This document shows, piece after piece, positions 56,462-64,000 of a DNA stretch of 64,000 nt (its first letter is position 1; each line of letters begins with the position of its first letter). Under the pieces are notes generated by a model, which was not told the DNA's origin, ran no database searches, and saw nothing but the letters and a program-made list of their open reading frames with translations. Both the position numbers and the translations under genes were made by a program. Origin of the DNA: Notoacmeibacter marinus (GTDB taxonomy: Bacteria; Pseudomonadota; Alphaproteobacteria; Rhizobiales; Rhizobiaceae); the NCBI RefSeq assembly GCF_002238045.1, contig NZ_NBYO01000003.1:310001-374000 (forward strand). Reading direction: 5' to 3'.

Positions 56462-56511
56462 ATCTCTGCGACAGGGCCACCGGCGCAGGGGAATAAAGAG
56501 ACGCAGTTAAA

Positions 56512-56542
56512 AGAAAAGCCCGGCCAATGACCGGGCTTTTCT
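56512..56542. terminator. Bidirectional intrinsic terminator between GST and porin-like genes
   Basis: A 12-bp perfect stem, AGAAAAGCCCGG (56512-56523) with CCGGGCTTTTCT (56531-56542), encloses a 7-nt loop. The U-run falls inside the stem on either strand. It sits between two convergent genes and serves both. Confidence 0.88.
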
Positions 56543-56565
56543 GCATTTCGAACCGAAATCGGCGA

Positions 56566-57219
56566 TCAGAACTTGAAGCCGATACCCGCGCCGACGCGGT
56601 GGTTGTCGATGTCGACATCCTGTGCGCCCGAACCGGTGTTGAACGACTTGTCCATATAGTCGGTGTAGCGATATTCGCCGCGAGCGAAAATCTGCTCGGT
56701 GATCTTCACATCGGCACCCGCGCCGACGGTATAGCCGATCACAGTGTTGCTATCCTTGCCCGCCCCATCAGAGACTTCGGCATCGGCTGCGGCCACACCG
56801 CCCGTACCATAGACCAGAACGCGATCGTTCGGCGCATAGCCGAGACGGGCGCGAAGCGAGCCGTCGACACCGGTTTCAACGTCCGTGCCGCCCTCATCGC
56901 CATTCATGGCGTTGTAGCCGACATCGGCCTCGGCACCGTAAACGATGTTGCCGCTCTGGCGCTGGTAACCGGCAAACGCCGCACCGCCGAAGGTGTCGCT
57001 GTCCACGCCCGGCAGACCGTTGTCGCGGTCGGCCTTGCTGTGATTATAGTTGCCCATGGCGCCAACGTAACCACCGTCCCAGCCCATGACCGGCGCCTCT
57101 TCGACGTAGACGGCAGGTGCTTCGGGGACGACATCGATGGCATCGGCAGCCTGAGCGACGCCAGAAAAGGCGACAAGGCTAACGCCGGAGAGGGCGGCGA
57201 ATACGAAATTTTTCATCAT
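56566..57219 (-). CDS. Outer-membrane beta-barrel protein (Omp25/Omp31/RopB-like)
   Basis: 217 residues. A signal peptide (FAALSGVSLVAFSGVAQA, cut before AD), a short Pro/Glu-rich linker, then an eight-stranded barrel begin with 'WDGGYVGAMGNYNHSKAD' and end in the terminal Phe motif VGAGIGFKF. This is the alphaproteobacterial Omp25/31 group, which binds LPS and stabilises the outer membrane. Two adjacent ATGs (57219, 57216) are possible starts. Confidence 0.92.
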   Translation of the reverse strand: MMKNFVFAALSGVSLVAFSGVAQAADAIDVVPEAPAVYVEEAPVMGWDGGYVGAMGNYNHSKADRDNGLPGVDSDTFGGAAFAGYQRQSGNIVYGAEADVGYNAMNGDEGGTDVETGVDGSLRARLGYAPNDRVLVYGTGGVAAADAEVSDGAGKDSNTVIGYTVGAGADVKITEQIFARGEYRYTDYMDKSFNTGSGAQDVDIDNHRVGAGIGFKF

Positions 57220-57431
57220 ACTATACTCATTCTTGTTGTTTGCGCCGTCGTATGGGGGAGCGATCGGCGCTCACGTTTCGAACGGTAGGCAACGGCCGTG
57301 CATCGACTCGGTTCCAGACCCGTTCACGAAAAAGAATTTGCGCTTCGAATGCGGAGAAAGACCAGCGACGAAGTGAAGATTTTCCGGCAGAAATGAGGCG
57401 TCGGCCGCCGTTGCCCCTATGCAACAGATTG

Positions 57432-57469
57432 ATTGCAAGTCGGTCGCGACCAACATGTTGCACTGCAAT
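57432..57469. promoter_or_regulatory. Nested palindrome cluster upstream of the Ca/Na antiporter
   Basis: Within 38 bp lie ATTGCA...TGCAAT (57432-57437 and 57464-57469), the perfect palindrome GGTCGCGACC (57442-57451) and the overlapping perfect palindrome CAACATGTTG (57451-57460). The gene-free stretch 57220-57549 otherwise shows only promoter-like sequence. The cluster is a candidate operator or origin-like element. Confidence 0.4.
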
Positions 57470-57549
57470 GTCGCGATGGTGTGCGCCGGGGGTCTGGTGC
57501 CGGTTTCGCCGCAATCTATATGCGACTTACCAATTCGTAGGACACATTC

Positions 57550-58503
57550 ATGCTCATCAGCTACGTTTCGCTCCTTGGCGGATTCGTCCTTCTCATCATA
57601 GGCGGCGACACACTTATCAAAGGCGCGGTCGGCCTTGCGGAACGTTTCGCCGTTCCCCCGCTCATCATCGGACTGACCATCGTGGCATTCGGCACGAGTG
57701 CGCCGGAACTGTTCGTATCTCTCGATGCGGTCTTCGCCAATCAGCCGGGTCTGGCCGTCGGCAATGTCGTGGGCTCCAATATCGCCAATGTCCTGCTCGT
57801 TATCGGTATACCCGCATTGATCTCGACGATGTCGCCCACCGAACGTGGCGTGCGGCGGAACGTCTTCGCCATGCTGGTGGCAACGGCCCTCTTCATGGCG
57901 ATGATGGGCTTTCAGGGCGAGTTGACGCGGGTGTCGGGCGGCATTCTCTTTGCCCTGCTGATCGCCTATCTGGTCTGGCAGTTCGTCAATGCCCGCAGCA
58001 ACAATGTGGCGCCCACCTTTCTGGATGAGGAGGAAGTCGACGCCAAAGGCCAAAGCGGCCTCGGAATCGGTCTGCGGATTGTGGCCGGCCTGATCTGTTT
58101 GCCACTGGGCGCGGAACTGACCGTCACCGGAGCTAGCTCCATCGCCAGTTCGTGGGGCGTTCCGGAAACCATTATCGGCCTGGCGATCGTCGGCATCGGC
58201 ACGTCCCTGCCTGAGTTGGCAACCAGTATCACTGCAGCCTGGCGTGGTCATGGCGCCGTCGCGTTCGGCAATGTCGTCGGATCGAACCTGTTCAACATTC
58301 TGTCGATCATGGGACTGACGGCGCTGATCGTGCCATTCGACGTCGATCAGCGAATTATCGATGTCGATATGTGGGTAATGGCCGCCGCTGCCATCGTCCT
58401 GGCGATCGTTGTCTTTGGCCGCATCAGGATGGGCAAGGCGCTCGGCGCGGTGCTGACAACCGCCTTCATCGTCTATCTGTACACCTTGTTCGCGTGGAAC
58501 TGA
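57550..58503 (+). CDS. Calcium/sodium antiporter, CaCA family
   Basis: 317 residues with ten helices in two inverted halves. The alpha-1 repeat reads 'GLTIVAFGTSAPELFVSL...GNVVGSNIANVLLVIG' and the alpha-2 repeat 'GLAIVGIGTSLPELATSI...GNVVGSNLFNILSIMG', with the conserved Glu of each half. It resembles YrbG. It exchanges Ca2+ for Na+ or H+ across the inner membrane. Confidence 0.93.
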   Translation: MLISYVSLLGGFVLLIIGGDTLIKGAVGLAERFAVPPLIIGLTIVAFGTSAPELFVSLDAVFANQPGLAVGNVVGSNIANVLLVIGIPALISTMSPTERGVRRNVFAMLVATALFMAMMGFQGELTRVSGGILFALLIAYLVWQFVNARSNNVAPTFLDEEEVDAKGQSGLGIGLRIVAGLICLPLGAELTVTGASSIASSWGVPETIIGLAIVGIGTSLPELATSITAAWRGHGAVAFGNVVGSNLFNILSIMGLTALIVPFDVDQRIIDVDMWVMAAAAIVLAIVVFGRIRMGKALGAVLTTAFIVYLYTLFAWN

Positions 58504-58509
58504 GCGCCT

Positions 58510-59280
58510 TCAGGCAATCGAGGCACCGCCATCGGCCTGGATCACCTGGCCGTTAATATAGCCAGCGCCGTCCGAGAGCAGATAACAGGCCAATGCCGCT
58601 ACTTCGTCCGGTCGTCCCATCCGGCCGGCCAAACCATTCTGTTCGTCGACCGCCGCCTTTTCACTGGCGCTGAGGCCCCAACGCTCGGTCCAGCCCGTAT
58701 CGATAGGACCCGGCGCTATGGCGTTGCATCTGATCGTCGGGGCGTAGCGGCGTGCTACCGAGCGCGTCAGGCCGATTACGGCGACTTGCGCGGGATTATA
58801 GGCGAACGCTTTTGGATCGCCGCGCAGCGAGTCGCTCGACGAAAAATTGACGATGGCGCCGCCCTTCCCCTTCATCAGGCCGACGGATTCGCGAATGGTG
58901 AGAAACGAACCGATAAGATCGACATCGAAGACCGCCCGCAGATCGGCCGGCGTCAGTTCCGCCGGGTCGGCGTCCCAAAGGTCCTGCGACCAGAAGGAGG
59001 CGTTGTTGACGAGATAGTCCAGGCCTTCGCCTTTGCGCGCAATCTCTGAGAACACACCCTTCACCGCGCTTTCGTCCGTCAGGTCGAGTTGCCGCACCTC
59101 GACGCCAACCTCCTGAGCGAACGTCTCCTGAAGGCGACGCACCGGCTTTTCATCATTGTGGTAAGTCAGCCAGAGGTCGCACCCCCTCCGCGCGAGTTGC
59201 CGGGCGATTTCCTGACCGACGCCGCTCGATGCACCCGTGACGACCGCCACACGGCCTGCCATATCCCTGTCCGCCGTCAT
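58510..59280 (-). CDS. Short-chain dehydrogenase/reductase with altered YxxxK motif
   Basis: 256 residues of SDR fold. The cofactor loop TGASSGVGQEIA, NNAS motif and Ser in NFSSSDS are present. The catalytic YxxxK reads YNPAQ, so the Lys is a Gln; the codon is CAA on the minus strand. Overall sequence resembles 3-oxoacyl-ACP reductase/pteridine reductase-type SDRs. Loss of the Lys could reduce or change catalysis. Ends MGRPDEVAALACYLLSDGAGYINGQ, a normal SDR C-terminus. Confidence 0.85.
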   Translation of the reverse strand: MTADRDMAGRVAVVTGASSGVGQEIARQLARRGCDLWLTYHNDEKPVRRLQETFAQEVGVEVRQLDLTDESAVKGVFSEIARKGEGLDYLVNNASFWSQDLWDADPAELTPADLRAVFDVDLIGSFLTIRESVGLMKGKGGAIVNFSSSDSLRGDPKAFAYNPAQVAVIGLTRSVARRYAPTIRCNAIAPGPIDTGWTERWGLSASEKAAVDEQNGLAGRMGRPDEVAALACYLLSDGAGYINGQVIQADGGASIA

Positions 59281-59385
59281 CTGCTCTCCGTCCCGCCGCC
59301 TGCATCGATCCGCATGGCAGTAATCTGATGATGAAAAATCCGCCAGGGCTCAACATCTCGCCCGGAAAGTTCCAAATATAGTGAT

Positions 59386-61530
59386 ATGAGCGAAACGCGA
59401 ATCATCAAGGCCCGCCGCAACCGGAAGCGGAAAGAGCCGCTGGTCCCGGGCGAGGATCGGGATCTCGGTGCCCGTGTGCGCGAACTTGTCGACGAAACAG
59501 AGACGACCCGGGCTGACGAAAAATGGCAGCCGGGCGATATTGTTTCCGAAAGCCAGGCGACCGAAACGGATCGCAACGCCATCGAAACGCTTCTGAAGGA
59601 TATCTCCTGGGACAATCTTTCCAGCGCTGAGGCCGCCGGCCAGACCGGCGCTGCGGCCATCGCCGTCTATGTCAAGCATTTGCCAAACCGTTCCGGCGTC
59701 TACCGGATGCTGAACAGGGACGGCGATGTCCTCTATGTCGGCAAGGCGCGCAGCCTGAAGAAGCGGGTCGCGAACTACGCCCAAGGTCGCGCCCATGCCG
59801 GCCGCCTGACGCGGATGATCGCCGAAACCCATTCGATGGATTTCATCGTCACCCGCACCGAAACCGAAGCGCTGCTGCTGGAAGCGAATCTGATCAAGCG
59901 CTTGCGGCCGCGCTTTAATGTCCTGCTGCGGGACGACAAAAGCTTTCCGTATATCGTTCTGACGACCGATCATGAGGCGCCCGGCATTTTCAAGCACCGG
60001 GGCGCGCGTTCGAAGCATCGCGATTATTACGGCCCCTTCGCCTCCGCCGGAGCCGTGACGCGGACGGTCAACGCCCTGCAGAAAGCCTTTCTGATCCGCT
60101 CCTGCTCGGACAGCGTCTATGCCAGCCGGACGCGCCCCTGTCTGCTCTATCAGATCAAGCGCTGCGCCGCCCCGTGCACCGGCGAGATCGGCGAAGAGGA
60201 TTATCGGAAACTCGTGAGAGACGCCGGCAACTTTCTGTCCGGCCGGTCCAATGCGGTCACCAAGCGCATGGCCGACGAGATGAACGAAGCGGCGGGCGAT
60301 CTCGATTTCGAGCGTGCCGCGCTTTTCCGCGACCGGCTGTCGTCGCTGTCCCACGTGCAGAGCCATCAGGGCATCAATGTGCGCGGCGTGGAAGAGGCAG
60401 ATATCTTCGCCATCCACCAGGAAGGCGGACAGAACTGCATCGAGGTCTTCTTCTTCCGCACCGGCCAGAACTGGGGCAACCGCGCCTATTTCCCGAAAGC
60501 CGATTCGACGTTGGAAGAAGGCGACGTGCTGGGTGCATTTCTCTCGCAGTTCTATGACGACAAGCCCGTGCCCCGGCAGATCCTCCTCTCCCATGCGGTG
60601 GAAGATCAGGATCTTCTGGCCGAAGCGCTTTGCATCAAGGCCAGCCGCAAGGTCACGATCGCCGTGCCGGCGCGCGGCGAGAAGCGCGATCTGGTCGGCC
60701 GCGCCTTGCAGAATGCCCGCGAAGCCCTCGGCCGACGCCTTGCCGAAACCTCGGCCCAAGGCAAATTGCTGGCCGGGCTGGCCGAAACCTTCGGCCTCGA
60801 CAAGCCGCCGCGCCGCGTCGAGGTGTTCGACAATTCGCACATCATGGGAACAAATGCGGTCGGCGCGATGATCGTCGCCGGGCCGGACGGGTTCGCCAAG
60901 AGCAGCTATCGCAAGTTCAACATCAAGAACCCGGACACCAATCCGGGCGACGATTTCGCCATGATGTCCGAAGTCATGCAGCGCCGATTTTCCCGACTGC
61001 TGAAGGAGCAGGGCAAGCCGAGCGAGGTCGAAGGCGACGCCGCGAAAGACGATGATGCCTTTCCCGACTGGCCGGACCTGCTGCTGATCGATGGCGGGCG
61101 GGGCCAGATCAGCGCCGTGATGAAGATTCTTCGGGAACTGGGTGTCGAAGACGACGTCGCGGTGATCGGCGTCGCCAAGGGCCAGGATCGTGACGCCGGG
61201 CGCGAACGTTTCGTCATCGAGGGCCGGGCGGAATTTTCGCTGCCGCCGCGCGACCCGGTTCTCTATTTCATCCAGCGCCTGCGCGACGAGGCGCACCGCT
61301 TTGCTATCGGCAGTCACCGCGCCAAGCGGAAGGCCAATTTCACGAAGAACCCGCTCGACGAGATCGGCGGAATCGGCCCTTCGCGTAAGCGCGCACTCCT
61401 TCAGCATTTCGGCACGGCTAAAGCGGTTTCGCGGGCCGCCCTGCGCGATCTGATGGCGGTCGACGGCATTTCAGAATCCATGGCCCGGCAGATCTACGAT
61501 CATTTCCACGAGGGTGGCGATAGCGGCTAA
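59386..61530 (+). CDS. uvrC: Excinuclease ABC subunit C
   Basis: 714 residues. A ~85-residue charged extension precedes the GIY-YIG domain ([29 protein letters not shown]). It is followed by a Cys-rich segment ([17 protein letters not shown]), a UVR motif, the RNase H-like domain ([18 protein letters not shown]) and tandem HhH ([17 protein letters not shown]). It makes both incisions in nucleotide excision repair. Heads the uvrC-pgsA-moaD-moaE-ung group. Confidence 0.97.
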   Translation: MSETRIIKARRNRKRKEPLVPGEDRDLGARVRELVDETETTRADEKWQPGDIVSESQATETDRNAIETLLKDISWDNLSSAEAAGQTGAAAIAVYVKHLPNRSGVYRMLNRDGDVLYVGKARSLKKRVANYAQGRAHAGRLTRMIAETHSMDFIVTRTETEALLLEANLIKRLRPRFNVLLRDDKSFPYIVLTTDHEAPGIFKHRGARSKHRDYYGPFASAGAVTRTVNALQKAFLIRSCSDSVYASRTRPCLLYQIKRCAAPCTGEIGEEDYRKLVRDAGNFLSGRSNAVTKRMADEMNEAAGDLDFERAALFRDRLSSLSHVQSHQGINVRGVEEADIFAIHQEGGQNCIEVFFFRTGQNWGNRAYFPKADSTLEEGDVLGAFLSQFYDDKPVPRQILLSHAVEDQDLLAEALCIKASRKVTIAVPARGEKRDLVGRALQNAREALGRRLAETSAQGKLLAGLAETFGLDKPPRRVEVFDNSHIMGTNAVGAMIVAGPDGFAKSSYRKFNIKNPDTNPGDDFAMMSEVMQRRFSRLLKEQGKPSEVEGDAAKDDDAFPDWPDLLLIDGGRGQISAVMKILRELGVEDDVAVIGVAKGQDRDAGRERFVIEGRAEFSLPPRDPVLYFIQRLRDEAHRFAIGSHRAKRKANFTKNPLDEIGGIGPSRKRALLQHFGTAKAVSRAALRDLMAVDGISESMARQIYDHFHEGGDSG

Positions 61531-61611
61531 CAACAAGTTCATGCCCGATAGCGCTTGACGGTAGCGGCCAAAGCCCGACTTGGCTAAGAACGAAGCTGGT
61601 TCCGGACGACG

Positions 61612-62208
61612 GTGAGTAATATTCGCAGCGCCTACAATATTCCAAACATGCTGACCTATGCACGCATTCTGGCGGTGCCTGCGGTCGCGATCTGCTTTTT
61701 CGTCGAGGGCCGGCTGCATTCGTCGGACACGGCACGCTGGTGGGCGCTCGGCATCTTCGTTGCCGCCGCCATCACCGACTTTCTGGACGGCTATCTGGCG
61801 CGACGGCTCGGGCAAAGTTCGAATATCGGCAAGATGCTGGACCCCATCGCCGACAAGTTGCTTGTCGCGACGGCACTGCTTCTGCTCGCCGCCGATACCG
61901 ACAAGACGATCCAGGGATGGAGCCTTTGGGCAGCAATCATCATTCTGTGCCGCGAAATCCTCATCGCCGGTCTGCGTGAATATCTGGCCGGTCTGAAGGT
62001 TTCAGTGCCGGTTTCGCGGCTCGCCAAATGGAAGACGACCGCGCAACTGGTCGCCATCGGGTTCCTGCTGGCAGGCCCGGCAGGCGACAAGGTCTTTCCT
62101 TACACGACCGAGACCGGTCTCGTCCTGCTCTGGATTTCGGCCATCGTTACCCTGATTACCGGTTGGGATTATTTCCGCGCCGGGCTCAAACATGTCGTCG
62201 AGGAATAA
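61612..62208 (+). CDS. pgsA: CDP-diacylglycerol-glycerol-3-phosphate phosphatidyltransferase
   Basis: 198 residues, about five helices. It starts (GTG) MSNIRSAYNIPNMLTYARI and carries the CDP-alcohol motif DFLDGYLARRLGQSSNIGKMLDPIADK. 'CREILIAGLREYLAGLKVSVPVSRLAKWKTTAQ' is diagnostic for PgsA. It makes phosphatidylglycerol phosphate. It sits 81 nt after uvrC, a common pairing in proteobacteria. Confidence 0.95.
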   Translation: MSNIRSAYNIPNMLTYARILAVPAVAICFFVEGRLHSSDTARWWALGIFVAAAITDFLDGYLARRLGQSSNIGKMLDPIADKLLVATALLLLAADTDKTIQGWSLWAAIIILCREILIAGLREYLAGLKVSVPVSRLAKWKTTAQLVAIGFLLAGPAGDKVFPYTTETGLVLLWISAIVTLITGWDYFRAGLKHVVEE

Positions 62209-62217
62209 GAGGCTGCG

Positions 62218-62472
62218 ATGGTAAAGCTCGTTTATTTCGCATGGGTGCGCGAGCGGATCGGTAAGAGTTCCGAGGAGATCGAACTGCCCGCTTCAGTCGA
62301 GACCGTCTCCGACCTTCTCGACCATATGGCGACGCGCGGCGAAGCCTATGCCGAACTGATGCAGCACCGGAACGCCATCCGCGTAGCGATCGACCAGGAA
62401 CACGCCAATCATGACGAACGGATCGGCGATGCATCGGAGATTGCGCTCTTTCCGCCCATGACGGGCGGCTGA
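62218..62472 (+). CDS. moaD: Molybdopterin synthase sulfur carrier subunit
   Basis: 84 residues, ubiquitin-like fold starting MVKLVYFAWVRERIG and ending in the required Gly-Gly (FPPMTGG), which becomes a thiocarboxylate. It donates sulfur to MoaE for molybdopterin formation. It lies 9 nt after pgsA and 3 nt before moaE. Confidence 0.95.
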   Translation: MVKLVYFAWVRERIGKSSEEIELPASVETVSDLLDHMATRGEAYAELMQHRNAIRVAIDQEHANHDERIGDASEIALFPPMTGG

Positions 62473-62475
62473 CGA

Positions 62476-62952
62476 ATGGACCGGACGGCAAGCCAGATCG
62501 TCATCCGCATCCAGGCTGATGATTTCGATGGCGAATCGGAAATCGCCGCCCTGATCGGCGGCCGGGCCGACATTGGCGCCGTCGTCGCCTTCACCGGCCT
62601 TTGCCGGGCGGATGGCGACGATCTGGCCGCGCTGGAACTGGAGCACTATCCCGGCATGGCAGAAGCGGAAATTCGCCGGATCGCCGAGGAAGCATGCCAG
62701 CGCTGGCCGCTCCACGGCATTCTCGCCATCCATCGCCATGGTCGGATCGCGCCCGGTGAGCGGATCGTCCTGGTCGCCGCCGCCTCGTCCCACCGGCAGG
62801 CAGCGTTCGACGGGGCCAATTTCGTGATGGACTTCCTGAAGACCGAAGCACCCTTCTGGAAGAAGGAGCACCGGACGGACGGAACGTCCGGCGACTGGGT
62901 ATCGGCCAAGGATGCCGATGACGAAGCAAGGAAACGCTGGGCCGAGTCATGA
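62476..62952 (+). CDS. moaE: Molybdopterin synthase catalytic subunit
   Basis: 158 residues. '[33 protein letters not shown]', '[47 protein letters not shown]' carry the active-site Arg, His and Lys residues. It converts precursor Z to molybdopterin with MoaD. Overlaps ung by 4 nt. Confidence 0.95.
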   Translation: MDRTASQIVIRIQADDFDGESEIAALIGGRADIGAVVAFTGLCRADGDDLAALELEHYPGMAEAEIRRIAEEACQRWPLHGILAIHRHGRIAPGERIVLVAAASSHRQAAFDGANFVMDFLKTEAPFWKKEHRTDGTSGDWVSAKDADDEARKRWAES

Positions 62953-63644
62953 GCGACGACATTCGTCTCGAAGACAGCTGGAAGTCGGCCTTGGGCGAGG
63001 AGTTCGCCAGCCCCTATATGGCCGTACTCAAATCCTTTCTGAAAACGGAATATGCCAATGGGCAGGTCGTCTTCCCGAAAGGATCGGACTATTTCCGCGC
63101 CCTCGATCTCACGCCGCTTGACGATGTCAAAGTCGTGATCCTCGGACAGGATCCCTATCATGGCGATGGGCAGGCGCATGGTCTCTGCTTTTCCGTGCAG
63201 CCAGATGTTCGCATCCCGCCCTCGCTCGTCAATATCTACAAGGAGATGGAAAGCGACCTTGGCATTGCGCCGGCGCGCCATGGCTTCCTGGAAAGCTGGG
63301 CCAAACAGGGCGTCCTGCTGCTGAACAGCGTGCTAACCGTGCGGCGCGGCGAAGCGGCGTCGCATCGCGGACAGGGCTGGGAGCGTTTTACGGATGCGGT
63401 CATTCGCCGAGTCAACACGCTCGATCATCCGGTCGTCTTCATGCTCTGGGGGTCGTATGCGCAAAAGAAGGCAAGCCTCGTCGACGCCGACCGACACCTT
63501 GTCCTGAAGGCCCCTCACCCCTCGCCGCTTTCGGCGCATAACGGCTTCTTCGGATGCCGGCACTTCTCCAAGGCCAACGCCTTTCTGGAGAAGAACGGTA
63601 TGGAGCCCATCGACTGGCAGGTGCCGGAAGGCGCGCCGGCCTAG
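62949..63644 (+). CDS. ung: Uracil-DNA glycosylase, family 1
   Basis: 231 residues. Catalytic Asp in [18 protein letters not shown], the Ser/Pro loop ([11 protein letters not shown]) and the leucine loop [21 protein letters not shown] are intact. It removes uracil from DNA. Its 3' end overlaps the stop of the convergent hemolysin III-like gene by 4 bp. Confidence 0.97.
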   Translation: MSDDIRLEDSWKSALGEEFASPYMAVLKSFLKTEYANGQVVFPKGSDYFRALDLTPLDDVKVVILGQDPYHGDGQAHGLCFSVQPDVRIPPSLVNIYKEMESDLGIAPARHGFLESWAKQGVLLLNSVLTVRRGEAASHRGQGWERFTDAVIRRVNTLDHPVVFMLWGSYAQKKASLVDADRHLVLKAPHPSPLSAHNGFFGCRHFSKANAFLEKNGMEPIDWQVPEGAPA

Positions 63645-64000
63645 CCGATCATGTTGGTCGTGCCATGCGCAACGGCGATGAAATGGCAGACCGCGCCGGC
63701 AACAACGAAGCTGTGCCAGACCACATTGTTGAATTTCAGGCTTTCCCAGACGTGGAAGACCACGCCGACCGAGTAACAGACACCGCCTATGAAGATCATG
63801 GCTGTGACGAAGGTCGGCAGCACCAGCAGCATCTGGCCGATCAGCACGATTCCGCACCAGCTGAGCGCCAGATAGAGCGCGGGGTCCCAGCGGCGGTAAT
63901 CGCCCGCGAAGATGAGCTTGGAAGCAACGCCGGCGAGTGCACCCGTCCAGATCACCGCCAGAATGACATAGGCGAGCGTCGTGCCCATCAGCACCACGAG
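63641..64000 (-). CDS. Hemolysin III / AdipoR-like membrane protein, C-terminal part (runs off the right edge)
   Basis: The frame is open to the window edge and its last ~119 residues are seen. There are about four helices with '[41 protein letters not shown]', the metal-binding His-containing end of the hemolysin III (TrhA/YqfA, PAQR-related) family, whose full length is about 210-220 residues. Apparent in-frame starts near 63997 are internal. Biological role unclear; some members act in membrane-energy homeostasis. Confidence 0.85.
   Translation of the reverse strand, partial: LVVLMGTTLAYVILAVIWTGALAGVASKLIFAGDYRRWDPALYLALSWCGIVLIGQMLLVLPTFVTAMIFIGGVCYSVGVVFHVWESLKFNNVVWHSFVVAGAVCHFIAVAHGTTNMIG

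Noticed and set aside
59350-61407. A 685-codon minus-strand frame opposite uvrC
   Set aside because: It is as long as a real gene but fully antisense to a textbook UvrC, with no recognisable domain; it reflects GC codon bias in uvrC.
51188-62208. Considered the two CDP-alcohol transferases (51188 and 61612) as a recent duplication
   Set aside because: They share only the catalytic motif and general helix pattern; the rest differs strongly, so they are old paralogues with separate roles.

Overview
The window is GC-rich chromosomal DNA from an alphaproteobacterium, most likely order Hyphomicrobiales (Rhizobiales). Indicators are a giant polar-growth (GPR-like) coiled-coil protein, a CtrA-type TTAA-N7-TTAA site, a short bacterial-type ProS, an RNase J gene next to birA and a complete nuo operon, an NDUFS4-like gene, and the hdaA / AI-2E / CDP-alcohol transferase / purMN block. 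Family and genus cannot be fixed from the sequence alone. Nearly all of it is core genome; there is no phage, insertion sequence, CRISPR array or rRNA operon.

Layout. (1) 1-6.8 kb: the 5' end of folP, a 1822-residue GPR-like protein with 22-residue repeats, a divergent Hpt phosphotransfer gene with a CtrA box in the shared upstream region, and a 2Fe-2S ferredoxin. (2) 6.8-11.3 kb: a four-gene Mla/MCE lipid-transport operon on the minus strand. (3) 11.3-15.5 kb: dipeptide epimerase, a small secreted protein, gltX and an MFS transporter. (4) 15.5-22.7 kb: dnaE, an unlisted 28-codon gene, lolD, lolC and proS. (5) 22.7-23.2 kb: an intergenic region with a terminator on each strand and a likely structured small RNA. 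(6) 23.2-42.7 kb: one long minus-strand operon, nuoABC-[GFA]-D-E-F-[52 codons]-G-H-[64 aa]-[90 aa]-I-J-K-L-M-N-birA-rnj-mce-DUF1467. Many junctions overlap by 1-10 nt, which points to translational coupling. (7) 42.8-48.6 kb: an accessory-looking stretch with an ABC importer, a persulfide-dioxygenase-like hydrolase and a divergent SulP transporter. (8) 48.7-51.8 kb: tRNA-Arg, an NDUFS4-like gene, tRNA-Pro, hdaA, an AI-2E family protein and a CDP-alcohol transferase. (9) 51.8-56.5 kb: purM-purN-rlmJ, a secreted protein, RNase T2 and a GST. (10) 56.5-64 kb: an outer-membrane barrel, a Ca/Na antiporter, an SDR protein with an altered catalytic motif, uvrC-pgsA-moaD-moaE-ung and the 3' part of a hemolysin III family gene.

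The most unusual content lies inside the respiratory complex I operon. Two small two-helix membrane proteins sit between nuoH and nuoI, a coupled 52-codon ORF sits between nuoF and nuoG, a GFA-family zinc protein sits between nuoC and nuoD, and NuoE carries a ~300-residue acidic extension ending in a helix-hairpin-helix module. All calls come from reading the sequence; no database search was run.
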